In this document: positions 35,246 to 45,200 of the stretch, piece after piece
Layout of the letters: each line of letters opens with the position of its first letter
Numbering within the stretch: the stretch's first letter is position 1
DNA from: Sediminibacterium sp.
Lineage (GTDB): Bacteria > Bacteroidota > Bacteroidia > Chitinophagales > Chitinophagaceae
DNA length: 64,000 nucleotides
NCBI GenBank assembly: GCA_017537025.1
Contig: JAFWCB010000008.1
Location: 496,001-560,000, forward strand
Direction: 5' to 3'
Program-made: the position numbers and the translations under genes
Notes under the pieces: generated by a model
Database searches by the model: none
Told to the model about the DNA's origin: nothing
What the model saw: only the letters and a program-made list of their open reading frames with translations

Positions 35246-36757
35246 TTATTTTCTTGTAAGCTTTTTATAAAATGCAAAATTATGTAACTCATTTGCTTCA
35301 GCCCATAGTACTAATCTTGTAAACAATAATATGAATACCAGCCCTGAACTAATGCTAAACCATAATGCCGGATAAAAATAGTTGATCAATTTATGTAATG
35401 CATAAAAAATACAGACAACTAGCAGATAAGCTATAATTTTCTTAGTTGCATAAGGAACAGGGTAATTTTTCTGACCTAAAAAATAGCTAACAGTCATCAT
35501 AAAAAAATAACAACAAAAAGTAGCTATGGCAGCACCCAAATAATGCCAGGTAGGAATCAACACAATATTCAAACCAATCGTAAGTAATGCCCCTCCAACG
35601 GTAATCCAAGCCCCTATTTTATTTTTATCAGTAAGCTTATACCAAATACTCAAATTATAATAGATACCTAAAAAAATATTGCCCATGGCTAATAAAGGAA
35701 CAATGTATAAGCCCTGTGTCCATATAGGTTTATGTATCGCGGTGAAAAACCAACTGAATAATTCAATAAATAAACTGATAAACAAAAACATATAACAACA
35801 GGCAATCACAAAAAATTTCATGATGCGCGCATAGGTTCTAGCAGCATTTGTTTCCGTACTCTGCTTGAAGAAAAAAGGTTCAGCAGCCATTCTAAATGCC
35901 TGAATCATGATGGTAATAAGAACAGCGATACGGTAAATATTAGCAAATATACCTAACTCGTGTTTGGCTTCAGTAACAGGTAAATCAACAATATGCTGAT
36001 ATATCAATCTACTCAACAAATCATTAATCATGCCCCCCATACCTACAATAATTAATGGGTAACTATAGCGCATTACTTTTTTCCAAATTGTTGGATCGAA
36101 TTGGAACCGTATCTGTTTAAATTCAGCAAATAATAAAATGCAGGTTAGTGTACTACCTACCATATTACCTAACAAATAATAACCAATACCTACGCCGTTA
36201 TCATTGAACCAAGCTAAATGGCTGGTGGGATGACGGTGAACATACGACGGGATAACTCCTAAGAAAATAATAACACTTGATAAATTAACGACAACACTCG
36301 AAAGACGTACAAAAGCAAACTTCTTGGGGCGATTCTCCTGTCTTAGTCGTGCAAAAGCTAACGTACTTAGCGCATCAAAAAAAAGAATGGCAATCATCCA
36401 AGTAATAAATTCAGGATGTGCCTCCATATTCGACCATCGAACAATATAATCACTGCACAATAAAACAATGACTGTAAATAAAATAGTAGAGCCGAGTAAG
36501 GAAACAGATAAGGTATTATATAGTTTTTGCTGATCTGTTTCTTTACTAAAACGGAAATAAGCCGTTTCTAATCCATATGTAAATAATACATTTAAAAAGG
36601 GAATCATAGCATATATCTGCGTAAGGTCGGCAGTTACCGCAGGTTGTGCAAAAAAAAGGGGTAGAGATAAATTCATCAAATACCCTAAAAACCGGTTGGC
36701 AATTGTGGGCACGCCGTACCAAAGTGTTTGAGAAGCTAGTTGTTTAATCCCTGCCAT
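35246..36757 (-). CDS. Polysaccharide flippase (Wzx/MATE-like, MOP superfamily)
   Basis: A 503-residue integral membrane protein with about 14 hydrophobic segments. The start ('LASQTLWYGVPTIANRFLGY') is typical of the oligosaccharide flippase family, and 'LSTLAFARLRQENRPKKFAF' lies in the characteristic first cytoplasmic loop. Such proteins move lipid-linked sugars across the inner membrane. No glycosyltransferases are near, so the substrate is open; in Bacteroidota this type of flippase often stands alone. Confidence 0.88.
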   Translation of the reverse strand: MAGIKQLASQTLWYGVPTIANRFLGYLMNLSLPLFFAQPAVTADLTQIYAMIPFLNVLFTYGLETAYFRFSKETDQQKLYNTLSVSLLGSTILFTVIVLLCSDYIVRWSNMEAHPEFITWMIAILFFDALSTLAFARLRQENRPKKFAFVRLSSVVVNLSSVIIFLGVIPSYVHRHPTSHLAWFNDNGVGIGYYLLGNMVGSTLTCILLFAEFKQIRFQFDPTIWKKVMRYSYPLIIVGMGGMINDLLSRLIYQHIVDLPVTEAKHELGIFANIYRIAVLITIMIQAFRMAAEPFFFKQSTETNAARTYARIMKFFVIACCYMFLFISLFIELFSWFFTAIHKPIWTQGLYIVPLLAMGNIFLGIYYNLSIWYKLTDKNKIGAWITVGGALLTIGLNIVLIPTWHYLGAAIATFCCYFFMMTVSYFLGQKNYPVPYATKKIIAYLLVVCIFYALHKLINYFYPALWFSISSGLVFILLFTRLVLWAEANELHNFAFYKKLTRK

Positions 36758-36790
36758 TAGTACTTAGTGAGTTACTGAGTTATTAAGTTA
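36758..36790. repeat. Short word-repeat between flippase and di-haem protein genes
   Basis: The 30-nt gap is made of the words ACTTAGTGAGTTACTGAG and TTATTAAGTTATTGA, and reaches into the stop codon of the di-haem protein gene (36788). It resembles the words in elements E and G. Confidence 0.45.
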
Positions 36791-37855
36791 TTGATGGTTA
36801 TCTACCGGTGGTTTCCCGTCATTTATTCCCGGAGGCGCAAAACGAATATCCTGTAAAAATACAGAATCGGTAAGTGTTCCTAAAAAAGCTTTTAATTGCC
36901 CTATTTCATAATTGCTCAAAGGCAGTTTATTTCGCAAAATGGGATCCGTATTTTTTGTAACTACCATATTTCTGCGATAATGCTCAAAAACATTCATCAA
37001 TGAATAAAAGCGACCATCATGGCCATAAGGGAAGCTAACAGCTACATTTCTTAAACTGGGTACACGAAATTTTAAAGAGTCTGTAGATAAGCCGGTAATT
37101 TTCATCCTTCCCTTATCTTTCAAATAAGCATCTTCTGGTATACCAATATCACGATAACTGAAATCGGTGAAGAATGGCTCAGTATGACAACTAATACATT
37201 TTTGTTTAAAAATTTCGTAGCCTAATCCTTCTGGTAAATTGAAATTTGCTTCCCCTCTTTTTACTTTATCGTATTTACTATTACTGCTTACTAATGTAAG
37301 TAAGAACTGACTAATTGCTTTCCCAATCCTCTCTGTGCTAATTATTTCATCCCCAAAAGCGGCTTTGAACATTTTTTTATATTGGGGCGACTCTTTCATT
37401 TTAGTAATTACCTGATCTACCGTTTCACCCATTTCATTATGTGCTGTAAGTGGCGCTAAAAATTGAAGATCCAAGTGATTAATACCTCCATCCCACATAA
37501 ACTCTTTTTGCCATGCTAAATTAAATAGGGCAGGAGCATTACGGGTAGTAAGCATATTTTCTAAACCATGACTTAAATTATGATCATAAGTATTGAAAGC
37601 GCCGAATTGTTGGTGACAACTGCCACAAGAAATAGTTCCGTCTTTACTAATTTGAGGGTCATAGAAAATGGTTTTTCCTAACAATATTCCCTCCTGGGTT
37701 AAGGGATTTTTTGTAAAATCATAAACAGGCTGCGGCCAGCCTTTCGGTATTTCGAGTTTTACAGGTTTAGGTTTAAATACAAAACGATCCGTCGTAATCC
37801 AGGCTGTACAAACTACCAGTAGTAAGAAGAGAATATTTATTTGTTTGTTTCGCAT
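36788..37855 (-). CDS. Di-haem cytochrome c peroxidase / MauG-like (MbnH-like) protein
   Basis: A 355-residue exported protein with an N-terminal hydrophobic anchor or signal ('ILFLLLVVCTAWITT') and two CxxCH haem sites ('ISCGSCHQQFG' and 'QKCISCHTEPFF'). Family motifs include 'LGKTIFYDPQISKDG', 'RNAPALFNLAWQKEFMWDG' and 'FRVPSLRNVAVSFPYGHDGR'. It starts 1 nt inside the end of the MbnP-like gene. Known: MbnH, a MauG relative, oxidises a Trp of its partner MbnP to form a copper-binding kynurenine site in methanotrophs. The gene pairing here suggests the same relationship (inference); a plain peroxidase role is the alternative. Confidence 0.85.
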   Translation of the reverse strand: MRNKQINILFLLLVVCTAWITTDRFVFKPKPVKLEIPKGWPQPVYDFTKNPLTQEGILLGKTIFYDPQISKDGTISCGSCHQQFGAFNTYDHNLSHGLENMLTTRNAPALFNLAWQKEFMWDGGINHLDLQFLAPLTAHNEMGETVDQVITKMKESPQYKKMFKAAFGDEIISTERIGKAISQFLLTLVSSNSKYDKVKRGEANFNLPEGLGYEIFKQKCISCHTEPFFTDFSYRDIGIPEDAYLKDKGRMKITGLSTDSLKFRVPSLRNVAVSFPYGHDGRFYSLMNVFEHYRRNMVVTKNTDPILRNKLPLSNYEIGQLKAFLGTLTDSVFLQDIRFAPPGINDGKPPVDNHQ

Positions 37856-38562
37856 TACTTTTCTAAAGATGTAAAGCCGGTTACAAAATTATCCGCTAGT
37901 TGCATAGCTAGCTTACCTGGAGTATGACAAATCGGTTGTTCTGTCAAAAGAATCGAATATTTTCCGGTAAACCATTTAGCCAAATTTACTTCAATATATA
38001 CGGATGTATTGTTAATCTTGTTCTGAGGAATGAGAAGCTGAATTTTTCGGGTACTATTAAAAGGAGATCTAAAACCTCCAACATCATGTGTAAAGCGGTT
38101 TCCGGCTGTATTTGCCTGGCTCGATACCCCTTCCAATTTAGCCATAATATAACCGCTGTTCCAGGTCCAGAACATACCCCTCGATGGATCTAAGACCCCA
38201 CTTTGTATACCACTCGTATTTTTTAAACTATCTACCCCAACGGTAAAAACTAAGTATTGTAACTTGGGTGCTTGCACCTTAATTATTTGAGAACTAGTAT
38301 CTTCCGCATCAACTAGAAAATGTTCTTTACTTAATGTAATGGTGTCTCCCTTTGTAGTTACGCCTGTTAATCCCGAAATATAAAATTTCATTTTATATAT
38401 TCGGACAGCTTCGCCTGCATCTGTAATATATTCTTTTTCAAGATGAAAAGGAGATTGATTAAAATTGAAATTAAAAATTATAGCATCGGTATTACCCGTT
38501 TGCCCGGTAACCATATTTTTTAAAATCAATAAACAACTTATAAAAAAAATTTTGCGTATCAT
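37855..38562 (-). CDS. MbnP-like periplasmic protein
   Basis: A 235-residue exported protein with a signal peptide ('MIRKIFFISCLLILKNMVTG'). It matches the MbnP-like family by 'RIYKMKFYISGLTG', 'FLVDAEDTSSQII', 'VFTVGVDSLKNTSGIQSGVL' and especially 'GMFWTWNSGYIMAKLEG', which holds two Trp in the segment that is modified in methanotroph MbnP. It shares 1 nt with the following di-haem gene and overlaps arfB by 4 nt, so all three are cotranscribed. Copper binding is inferred from family knowledge and was not demonstrated for this branch. Confidence 0.82.
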   Translation of the reverse strand: MIRKIFFISCLLILKNMVTGQTGNTDAIIFNFNFNQSPFHLEKEYITDAGEAVRIYKMKFYISGLTGVTTKGDTITLSKEHFLVDAEDTSSQIIKVQAPKLQYLVFTVGVDSLKNTSGIQSGVLDPSRGMFWTWNSGYIMAKLEGVSSQANTAGNRFTHDVGGFRSPFNSTRKIQLLIPQNKINNTSVYIEVNLAKWFTGKYSILLTEQPICHTPGKLAMQLADNFVTGFTSLEK

Positions 38563-38975
38563 TCTCCGTTGAGGTTATGCTTGTTAATTTTTTTTCTGAG
38601 CGTTTTTATAAAAGTGTTTTTCTTTTTTGTTTCTATTCTCTTCTCCTTTGATGAAGCAGTAGGTTTGGTAGCTTTACGAGGTTTTGTTTTTACTAATGCA
38701 CTGTTAACCCATTGATTCATTTTAACTATTACTTGTTGCTTGTTCTCTAATTGGGTTCTAGCAGTTTGGGATTTGGCAAGTAATATTCCTTCTCCGGTAA
38801 TTTTATTCCTTAATTTTTCCTGTATTATAGATTTTTGTTCAATACTAATCAAGCCGGATGCTTCAATATCCCAGCGGCCTTCTACCATTGTTTCCAGCTT
38901 GTTCACATTTTGCCCGCCTTTGCCGCCACTTCGTGCCGTCTGAAAAATAATCTCCCCGCTTATATCTATCTTCAT
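38559..38975 (-). CDS. arfB: Alternative ribosome-rescue factor / peptidyl-tRNA hydrolase ArfB
   Basis: A 138-residue protein with the release-factor catalytic domain: 'TARSGGKGGQNVNKLETMVE' contains the GGQ motif. A Lys/Arg-rich C-terminal tail ('KPRKATKPTASSKEKRIETK') inserts into the mRNA channel of stalled ribosomes in ArfB (YaeJ). The length agrees with the family. It is divergent from dtd with a 29-nt gap and is translated with a 4-nt overlap to the MbnP-like gene. Confidence 0.93.
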   Translation of the reverse strand: MKIDISGEIIFQTARSGGKGGQNVNKLETMVEGRWDIEASGLISIEQKSIIQEKLRNKITGEGILLAKSQTARTQLENKQQVIVKMNQWVNSALVKTKPRKATKPTASSKEKRIETKKKNTFIKTLRKKINKHNLNGE

Positions 38976-39004
38976 TTGTCAAATTTCGGATAAAAGATAA
39001 TAGT

Positions 39005-39457
39005 ATGCGTGTTGTGATACAACGAGTTAAAGAAGCATCAGTAAGGGTAAATAATGACCTTATCGGAAAAATTGATACCGGCTTACTGGTATTTGTTGGT
39101 ATAGAAACGGCAGATAGTGAGGAAGATATACAATGGCTCAGCCATAAAATAATAAACCTTCGCATATTTAACGACGATGATGGGGTGATGAATAAAAGTG
39201 TGCTGGATATAGGCGGCAGTATCTTACTCATAAGTCAGTTTACATTGCATGCTGCAACACAAAAAGGGAATAGACCCTCTTATAGTAAAGCTGCCAGGCC
39301 TGAAATTGCGATTCCTGTTTATGAAAAAATGATTACGGTATTAAACTCGCTTTTACCTAAACCTATTGCTACCGGTAGTTTTGGAGCAGATATGCAAGTA
39401 TCACTTGTGAATGACGGCCCTGTAACTATTATGATTGATTCGAGGAATAGGGAATAG
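39005..39457 (+). CDS. dtd: D-aminoacyl-tRNA deacylase Dtd
   Basis: A 150-residue Dtd of standard length. Active-site motifs are 'LLISQFTLHAATQKGNRPSY' (SQxT) and 'VSLVNDGPVTIMID' (the NxGPxT motif, here NDGPVT). It hydrolyses D-amino acids from tRNA in translation quality control. The final codons and the stop (AATAGGGAATAG) already have the vocabulary of palindromic element E, which continues directly after it. Confidence 0.96.
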   Translation: MRVVIQRVKEASVRVNNDLIGKIDTGLLVFVGIETADSEEDIQWLSHKIINLRIFNDDDGVMNKSVLDIGGSILLISQFTLHAATQKGNRPSYSKAARPEIAIPVYEKMITVLNSLLPKPIATGSFGADMQVSLVNDGPVTIMIDSRNRE

Positions 39458-39567
39458 GGAATAGTGGGTAGTGCTTAGTGCATAGTGGGTAGTGAGAGTT
39501 TAATAGTTATTTTTACCTAATCATATTAGACACTAACCACTATACACTAACCACTTTACACTATATT
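39445..39567. repeat. Palindromic word-repeat element E (dtd to mazG)
   Basis: The left arm (39463-39494) iterates AGTGGGTAGTGCTTAGTG and CATAGTGGGTAGTG. The right arm (39531-39562) has CACTAACCACTATACACTAA and CCACTTTACACT; its reverse complement has matching AGTGGTTAGTG words in the same order. The right arm runs to within 5 nt of the ATG of the next gene, and the left words begin in the final codons of dtd. Confidence 0.8.
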
Positions 39568-39894
39568 ATGACCCTCGATCAAGCCCAAAAACAAGTAGAT
39601 CAATGGATTAAAACCATTGGTGTCAGGTATTTCAATGAGTTAACCAATTTAGGTATTTTGGTAGAAGAAGTGGGGGAGTTAAGTAGGATAATAGTACGCA
39701 AATACGGAGAACAGTCTTTTAAAGAATCTGATAAAAAAACTGATTTAGCTGATGAAATGGCTGATGTACTATGGGTACTTCTTTGTTTGGCTAATCAAAC
39801 CGGTGTAAACCTTACGGAAGCTTTCCGGAAAAACATAGAGAAAAAAACCTTGCGGGATGCCAATAGACATAGAGATAATGAGAAATTACAGTAA
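39568..39894 (+). CDS. MazG-like nucleotide pyrophosphohydrolase
   Basis: A 108-residue all-helical protein. The MazG metal-binding signature is present: 'LGILVEEVGELSRIIVRKYG' (ExxE) and 'DLADEMADVLWVLLCLANQT' (ExxD). Known relatives hydrolyse (d)NTPs to monophosphates and pyrophosphate, a house-cleaning function. Its start codon directly abuts palindromic element E, with no Shine-Dalgarno. Confidence 0.87.
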   Translation: MTLDQAQKQVDQWIKTIGVRYFNELTNLGILVEEVGELSRIIVRKYGEQSFKESDKKTDLADEMADVLWVLLCLANQTGVNLTEAFRKNIEKKTLRDANRHRDNEKLQ

Positions 39895-39921
39895 GGTTTT
39901 CAGGTAAAGAACGAATAGCCT

Positions 39922-39929
39922 TATTTTTG
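39922..39929 (+). promoter_or_regulatory. Candidate -7 element for glyS
   Basis: TATTTTTG followed by C matches TAnnTTTG and ends 7 nt before the glyS ATG, so the transcript would be leaderless or nearly so. Confidence 0.5.
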
Positions 39930-39936
39930 CCGCTCT

Positions 39937-41403
39937 ATGAGCAGTAATACCGATAATCGTTTCCAAGCTATTATATCCCATGCCAAAGAGTATGGATTTG
40001 TTTTCCCGAGTAGTGAAATTTATGACGGGCTCAGTGCTGTATATGATTATGGCCCTTATGGAAGCGAGCTGAAAAAGAATATCCGCGACTATTGGTGGAG
40101 GAGCATGACCCAAATGCATGATAATATTGTGGGGATAGACGCTGCCATTTTTATGCATCCTACTACCTGGAAAGCAAGCGGACATGTTGATAATTTTAGC
40201 GATCCGATGATCGATAATAAAGACAGCAAAAAGCGGTATCGAGTAGATCACTTGATAGAAGCGCGAGCAGATCTTTTGAAGGAGAAAGGTGAAAGGGATA
40301 AGGCAGAAGGATTAATTGCTGCAATGGAAAAATTTTTAGCAGAAGATGATTATGTTGGATTAAAACAATTGATTGAAGATGAAAAGATTGTTTGTCAGGT
40401 AAGTGGCACCGGTAACTGGACGGATATTCGTCAGTTTAATTTGATGTTCTCTACCCAGTTGGGTTCGGTAGCAGAAGATGCCGACACTATTTATTTAAGA
40501 CCTGAAACGGCACAGGGTATTTTCGTGAACTTTTTAAATGTGCAAAAAACAGCCAGGATGAAAATACCTTTTGGCATTGCACAAACGGGGAAAGCTTTTA
40601 GGAATGAAATTGTGGCGCGTCAATTTATTTTCCGTATGCGTGAATTTGAGCAAATGGAAATGCAGTTTTTTGTACGCCCGGGTACACAAATGCAATGGTA
40701 TAATTTCTGGAAAGAAGAAAGATTAAAGTGGCATTTGAGCTTAGGCATTCCTACTGAAAAATACAGATACCATGATCATGTGAAATTAGCGCATTATGCA
40801 GATGCTGCTTTAGATATAGAATATGAGTTTCCCTTCGGTTTTAAAGAAGTAGAAGGTATTCATAGCCGTACCGATTTTGATTTAAAAAGTCACCAAGAGT
40901 ACAGTAAGAAAAAGCAACAATATTTCGATAACGATATCGATGAAACAACGGGAAAGCCCTTTGGTAACTATATCCCTTATGTAGTAGAAACTTCTATTGG
41001 TTTAGATCGAATGTTCTTGCTGATATTAAGTCACGCTTATGAAGAAGAAACTATTATTAAAGATGATGGCACTTCTGATAGCCGAGTTGTAATGAAAATT
41101 CCGGCAAAAATTGCTCCTGTTAAATTAGCTATCCTACCCTTGCTTAAAAAGGATGGGCTACCGGAAATAGCACGGGAATTACTAGATAGCTGTAAAGCTT
41201 CTTTTAAATGCTTTTACGAAGAAAAAGATGCTATTGGGAAACGCTATCGTAGGCAGGATGCAATAGGTACTCCGTTTTGTGTAACCATTGATCATCAAAC
41301 CAAAGAAGATGGTACGGTAACTATTCGTCATAGAGATGCGATGACGCAGGAACGAATACCTTTAACAGCCGTAAAACAAATGGTTCTACAAGCTATTGAT
41401 TAA
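39937..41403 (+). CDS. glyS: Glycyl-tRNA synthetase (alpha2 type)
   Basis: A 488-residue single-chain class II enzyme. Motifs include 'GFVFPSSEIYDGLSAVYDYG', 'DIRQFNLMFSTQLGS', 'LRPETAQGIFVNF', the motif 2 region 'GKAFRNEIVARQFIFRMREF' with 'FEQMEMQFF', and motif 3 'PYVVETSIGLDRMFL'. The anticodon-binding domain occupies the last 120 residues. Residues 115-125 (KEKGERDKAEG) lie in a variable loop and are encoded by repeat-like DNA (see findings). It converges with the FNR gene, overlapping by 4 nt. Confidence 0.96.
   Translation: MSSNTDNRFQAIISHAKEYGFVFPSSEIYDGLSAVYDYGPYGSELKKNIRDYWWRSMTQMHDNIVGIDAAIFMHPTTWKASGHVDNFSDPMIDNKDSKKRYRVDHLIEARADLLKEKGERDKAEGLIAAMEKFLAEDDYVGLKQLIEDEKIVCQVSGTGNWTDIRQFNLMFSTQLGSVAEDADTIYLRPETAQGIFVNFLNVQKTARMKIPFGIAQTGKAFRNEIVARQFIFRMREFEQMEMQFFVRPGTQMQWYNFWKEERLKWHLSLGIPTEKYRYHDHVKLAHYADAALDIEYEFPFGFKEVEGIHSRTDFDLKSHQEYSKKKQQYFDNDIDETTGKPFGNYIPYVVETSIGLDRMFLLILSHAYEEETIIKDDGTSDSRVVMKIPAKIAPVKLAILPLLKKDGLPEIARELLDSCKASFKCFYEEKDAIGKRYRRQDAIGTPFCVTIDHQTKEDGTVTIRHRDAMTQERIPLTAVKQMVLQAID
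40279..40310 (+). repeat. Repeat-like words inside glyS (possible element I)
   Basis: AAGGAGAAAGGTGAAAGGGA followed by TAAGGCAGAAGG shares GGTGAAAGG and GGGATAAGG-type words with element C at 31500-31530. The block is in frame and encodes the charged loop KEKGERDKAEG. Confidence 0.4.
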
Positions 41404-42146
41404 CCATATAATTCTAGGTGGATATCTTTTTTATCATAGCCAAGTGTAACAATTCGTTGTTTGGCTTCATCAACCATATTCTTCCATCCGCATAAATAAA
41501 AATGTGCCGGTGGAAGATTTCCTTCGGTTATTTTTGCTTTGGTAATTATATCTTCATAAACTTGGTGAACATATCCCTTATATTTTCCTTCGGGAACTTG
41601 GGTTTCCCGAGAGAAACAAGGATAGTGATAGAAATTCGGATGATCTCTTTCTAGGGCTTTTAATTCAGCTTCATATAAACTATCATCAAATAATCGGCAG
41701 CCAAAAATCAAATGAATTTTTTTATGAGAAAGTTGGTGTTTATCTATATAATGCACCATTGACCGAAATGGAGCAATACCGGTACCAGTACAAATAAAAT
41801 AAAGGTCCTTTTCTATAGGGGCAGGTAATGTAAATTTTCCCTGTGGTCCACGCAACGGAAAGCTGGTACCAACTTTTGCTTCATTAAATAAATAATTTGT
41901 GCCGGCACCACCTTCTAGCAAAACAATAACCAATTCTATCGTATTAGTACCATCGGGTGCAGAAGCTATGGAATAACTTCTCCAGCGTTTATTCTTTTGT
42001 TCATGAATGGGAAGATCGAGTGTTACGAACTGGCCGGGAATAAAATCAAAATCATCTACTTCCGGTATTTGAATCCAAAATCTTCGGGTACTAGTAGTAA
42101 TATTTTCTATTTTGGTAATGATACCCTGCCTCCATGGTTCAAGCAT
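41400..42146 (-). CDS. Ferredoxin/flavodoxin-NADP reductase-like oxidoreductase
   Basis: A 248-residue FNR-family protein. The FAD site is 'RWRSYSIASAP' (RxYS) with 'FVTLDLPI', and the NADP domain has 'FICTGTGIAPFRSMVHYID' and 'FYLCGWKNMVDEAKQRI'. The C terminus is short (HLELYG), so the aromatic stacking residue is the Tyr. It exchanges electrons between NADPH and ferredoxin or flavodoxin; the partner is not in the window. The gene converges with glyS across a 4-nt overlap. Confidence 0.9.
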   Translation of the reverse strand: MLEPWRQGIITKIENITTSTRRFWIQIPEVDDFDFIPGQFVTLDLPIHEQKNKRWRSYSIASAPDGTNTIELVIVLLEGGAGTNYLFNEAKVGTSFPLRGPQGKFTLPAPIEKDLYFICTGTGIAPFRSMVHYIDKHQLSHKKIHLIFGCRLFDDSLYEAELKALERDHPNFYHYPCFSRETQVPEGKYKGYVHQVYEDIITKAKITEGNLPPAHFYLCGWKNMVDEAKQRIVTLGYDKKDIHLELYG

Positions 42147-42185
42147 AAAAAGGTTTTTTTAAATATAAGCAATATATGGAATAAA

Positions 42186-42219
42186 AAAATCCCCCCAACA
42201 GTACCGTTGGGAGGATTTT
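42186..42219 (-). terminator. Terminator of the subtilase gene
   Basis: On the minus strand AAAATCCTCCCAAC pairs with GTTGGGGGGATTTT around a short loop, followed by a T-run. Confidence 0.85.
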
Positions 42220-42237
42220 AATCTATAGTATACTATC

Positions 42238-45200
42238 TCAGCGTTGTATGATAATTTTTTCGGTATATACTTTTCTATCATGTGATATTTTTAGCAAGTA
42301 CACATCACTAGCAGGTTGAGCCAAACTTATCTGCTTATTATATCTACCGATAAAGTTAGATTGTGTATTTCGATACATGGTTTGCCCCGAAGCATTAAGT
42401 ACCTCCACTACCAAGTCTGCTCTACGGGTAACATCAAAACTCACTTGAAATAATCCATTACTTGGGTTCGGTGTAACTTTCAAACCAATTTCTTGCGAAG
42501 ATGCGTTTACTACAGCAGTAACTGTATAATTGAAATTAGCAGATGTTTTTGAGCAAGTAAAACGATCCGACACAATTACTTTATAATTACCTGAGCGAGT
42601 AGGTTTAATAGATTTATTCGGGCCAATGCTAATAAAACCTGTATCGTTAAACATCCATTGATAAGAAGCAGCTCCTGCTACACTTGCTGTTAATGAATCA
42701 CCCGCTATACTCACAGAAGGATTACCGGCATCCGCAGCAGCTACGATTGGTGAGGATAATGGACTTGGGCAACCCGTTACAACCCTGGTATCATAAAAGA
42801 AATAGAAAAATTGATTAGCATTTACTCCGGTTGATAATGAGGCGCTATTACCTGTCCATGTCATAATACCGGGAGCCCCTAGTGGGTATGTTGTTCCCGA
42901 AATACCATTATTACGATAAATAGATGCTCCATTTAAACATTCAACTATTAAGATCTTATCTCCACTTGTTGGCACATTTAAATTCAATAAATAAACAGCA
43001 CCGGTATCTGCCGGATCATTAACATTGGCACCTAATGTTGGATTTGTAGGACTTGTTTGATAAACATCAATGGTTGTTACGGCTTCTTGGTTATAAGTAT
43101 AAGAGCCTGCCGTAGAACCAGGGCTCATATTTCTACCAACCGTGAAACGAATTTGTCCGGGACTTCCAATAAACAAACGAACGGTTTCAATTTTTAAAGG
43201 ACTTGCAACGTTAAAACTCATGAAATTCCCCGCGAATGTGTTGTAACCTCCATTTGTGTAAACTGATTTATTTGCAGGCGCTAATGCAGCTCTTGCATCT
43301 TTACTTACGAAATAGGTTCTATTTGTGGGAGCAGTACTTGTACTTACGGTACTGGAATTCGCAACATTTACTACTGAATTTGTAGTAATCGGATTGGAAC
43401 CCGCAGTATTGCTCGTGTACCAAAAATAGTTAGCCGAACTCGATGGATTAATTACTTGAAGTAATGCCGACCCACTACATACAACACCCTCGCCGTTTAT
43501 GGCCGCCGGAGCTGCTGCAATGGCTACACTAGAGCTGATGCTATTATTACTGCTATTTTGATCGCCTGTTAAGTTAGCTGTAACGGTTATCGTATAAGTG
43601 GTACCCGCTGCAGCATTGAAGGGTGTTTGGAAAGTATAATTGCTGCTACTTTGTCCGGCTATTGACGTTGCACATATTGCATTAATGGTAGCAACTGTGG
43701 TGGTTCCATTCAATACGGTTGCAGTTACGGGAATATTATTTTGAGTTGTTGTTCCGGCATTATATAAAGTAGCGGTAATATATTGCTGTGAATTAGAGCA
43801 ATCACCACCTTGCGGGGCTATGATATTTGTAACAGCCATATCATTAGTAGGATTTACAATACGAACCCTAAAGTCTTGTGTTTCTCCTTTACCATAAGTA
43901 CCACATGCATTCACATCAGTGGCATTAGCGGCTTCTTGTACTACGATACGCATAATAGTAGTTGTACCAATAACAACACTGGCAGGAACGGCAATAGTAG
44001 CATTAAAGTTTTGGGCAACTGAGCTTAAGGAACCGCTAACAGCTACTTGTTCCCCACTCTCAAATGTTCCATTATTATTATAATCGATAAAAACTTTTAC
44101 AAATCGATTATTTGTAGAGGCATCGCATGTGCTTAGGCGAATCGTAATGGGAACACTCTGCAATGGTTGTAAATCCCCAACTAAGGCCGTATTATCTGTG
44201 TAGCTTTTACATCCGCTGGTATTGCCATAATTAATATTTGAAAAACGAACACTATCTATTCTGGCACCTCCGCCTCCTGAGGTAGAAGCACAATAAGCGG
44301 ATCCACCAACACCACTAATGATCAATGCATAAGCCTGAGATCCTCTTTCCAATGTTCCTTTATGAGATACAGTAATGGTATATGTTTGTCCGGGCACGGT
44401 ACTATCTAATTGTACTCGCTCAACATTATCCGTGATATTATCACCTCTTTGAGCGGCTACGGCAGGGTTACTTACATCTAAGGTCCAGGGAAAATAAGTA
44501 CGAGCCCCCTGTGTAATTCTAATATCTAAATCGTTTACCAATTTTTTGGTTCTATCGTTTAAATTGGTAAGCGAATTTGTGTTTACATTGGCTACCGGAT
44601 CGGTCCAGCAAATTGTTGCAGATAAGGGTACTTTACCTGTTGCTACAACAGTGCGGGTAAAACTGGCTCCATTGGCCAAATTATTCTCGAATAACAAATC
44701 GGAGCTGGTGCTTGCGTTATTACTTGCCACTGCATTAGTTAGAACAGATGCCGCTCTCTGTACATTTAATAAACCCCAACCAAACTGGTAATCGGGCCCT
44801 AGGGAACTACCTGCTTCGTCTGCCGTATGAATGGCTAACCCTTTTAAAGTAGAAGAACGCATAAAGGATCCGGATTTTAAACGATTATAGTACTCTTGCA
44901 GAAGTACTAAAGATCCGGTGGCATTGGGTGCCGACATAGATGTACCACTTAATGTAGCATAAGCAGTAGTAGAATTGCCACCGGTGGAAGTTACACTCAC
45001 ACCATCTGCTACCAAATCCGGCTTAATACGACCATCATCTGTTGGTCCCCATGCACTAAAAGAGCTCATCACAACATCTCCAGATTTGTTCCAACCACCG
45101 GGTATACCGTTTACAGCACCAACTGTTAAATTATTTTTTGCAATACCATATCCGGAGATAATATCATAACTATCATTACTGCTGATTCCGGAAGGTCTAT

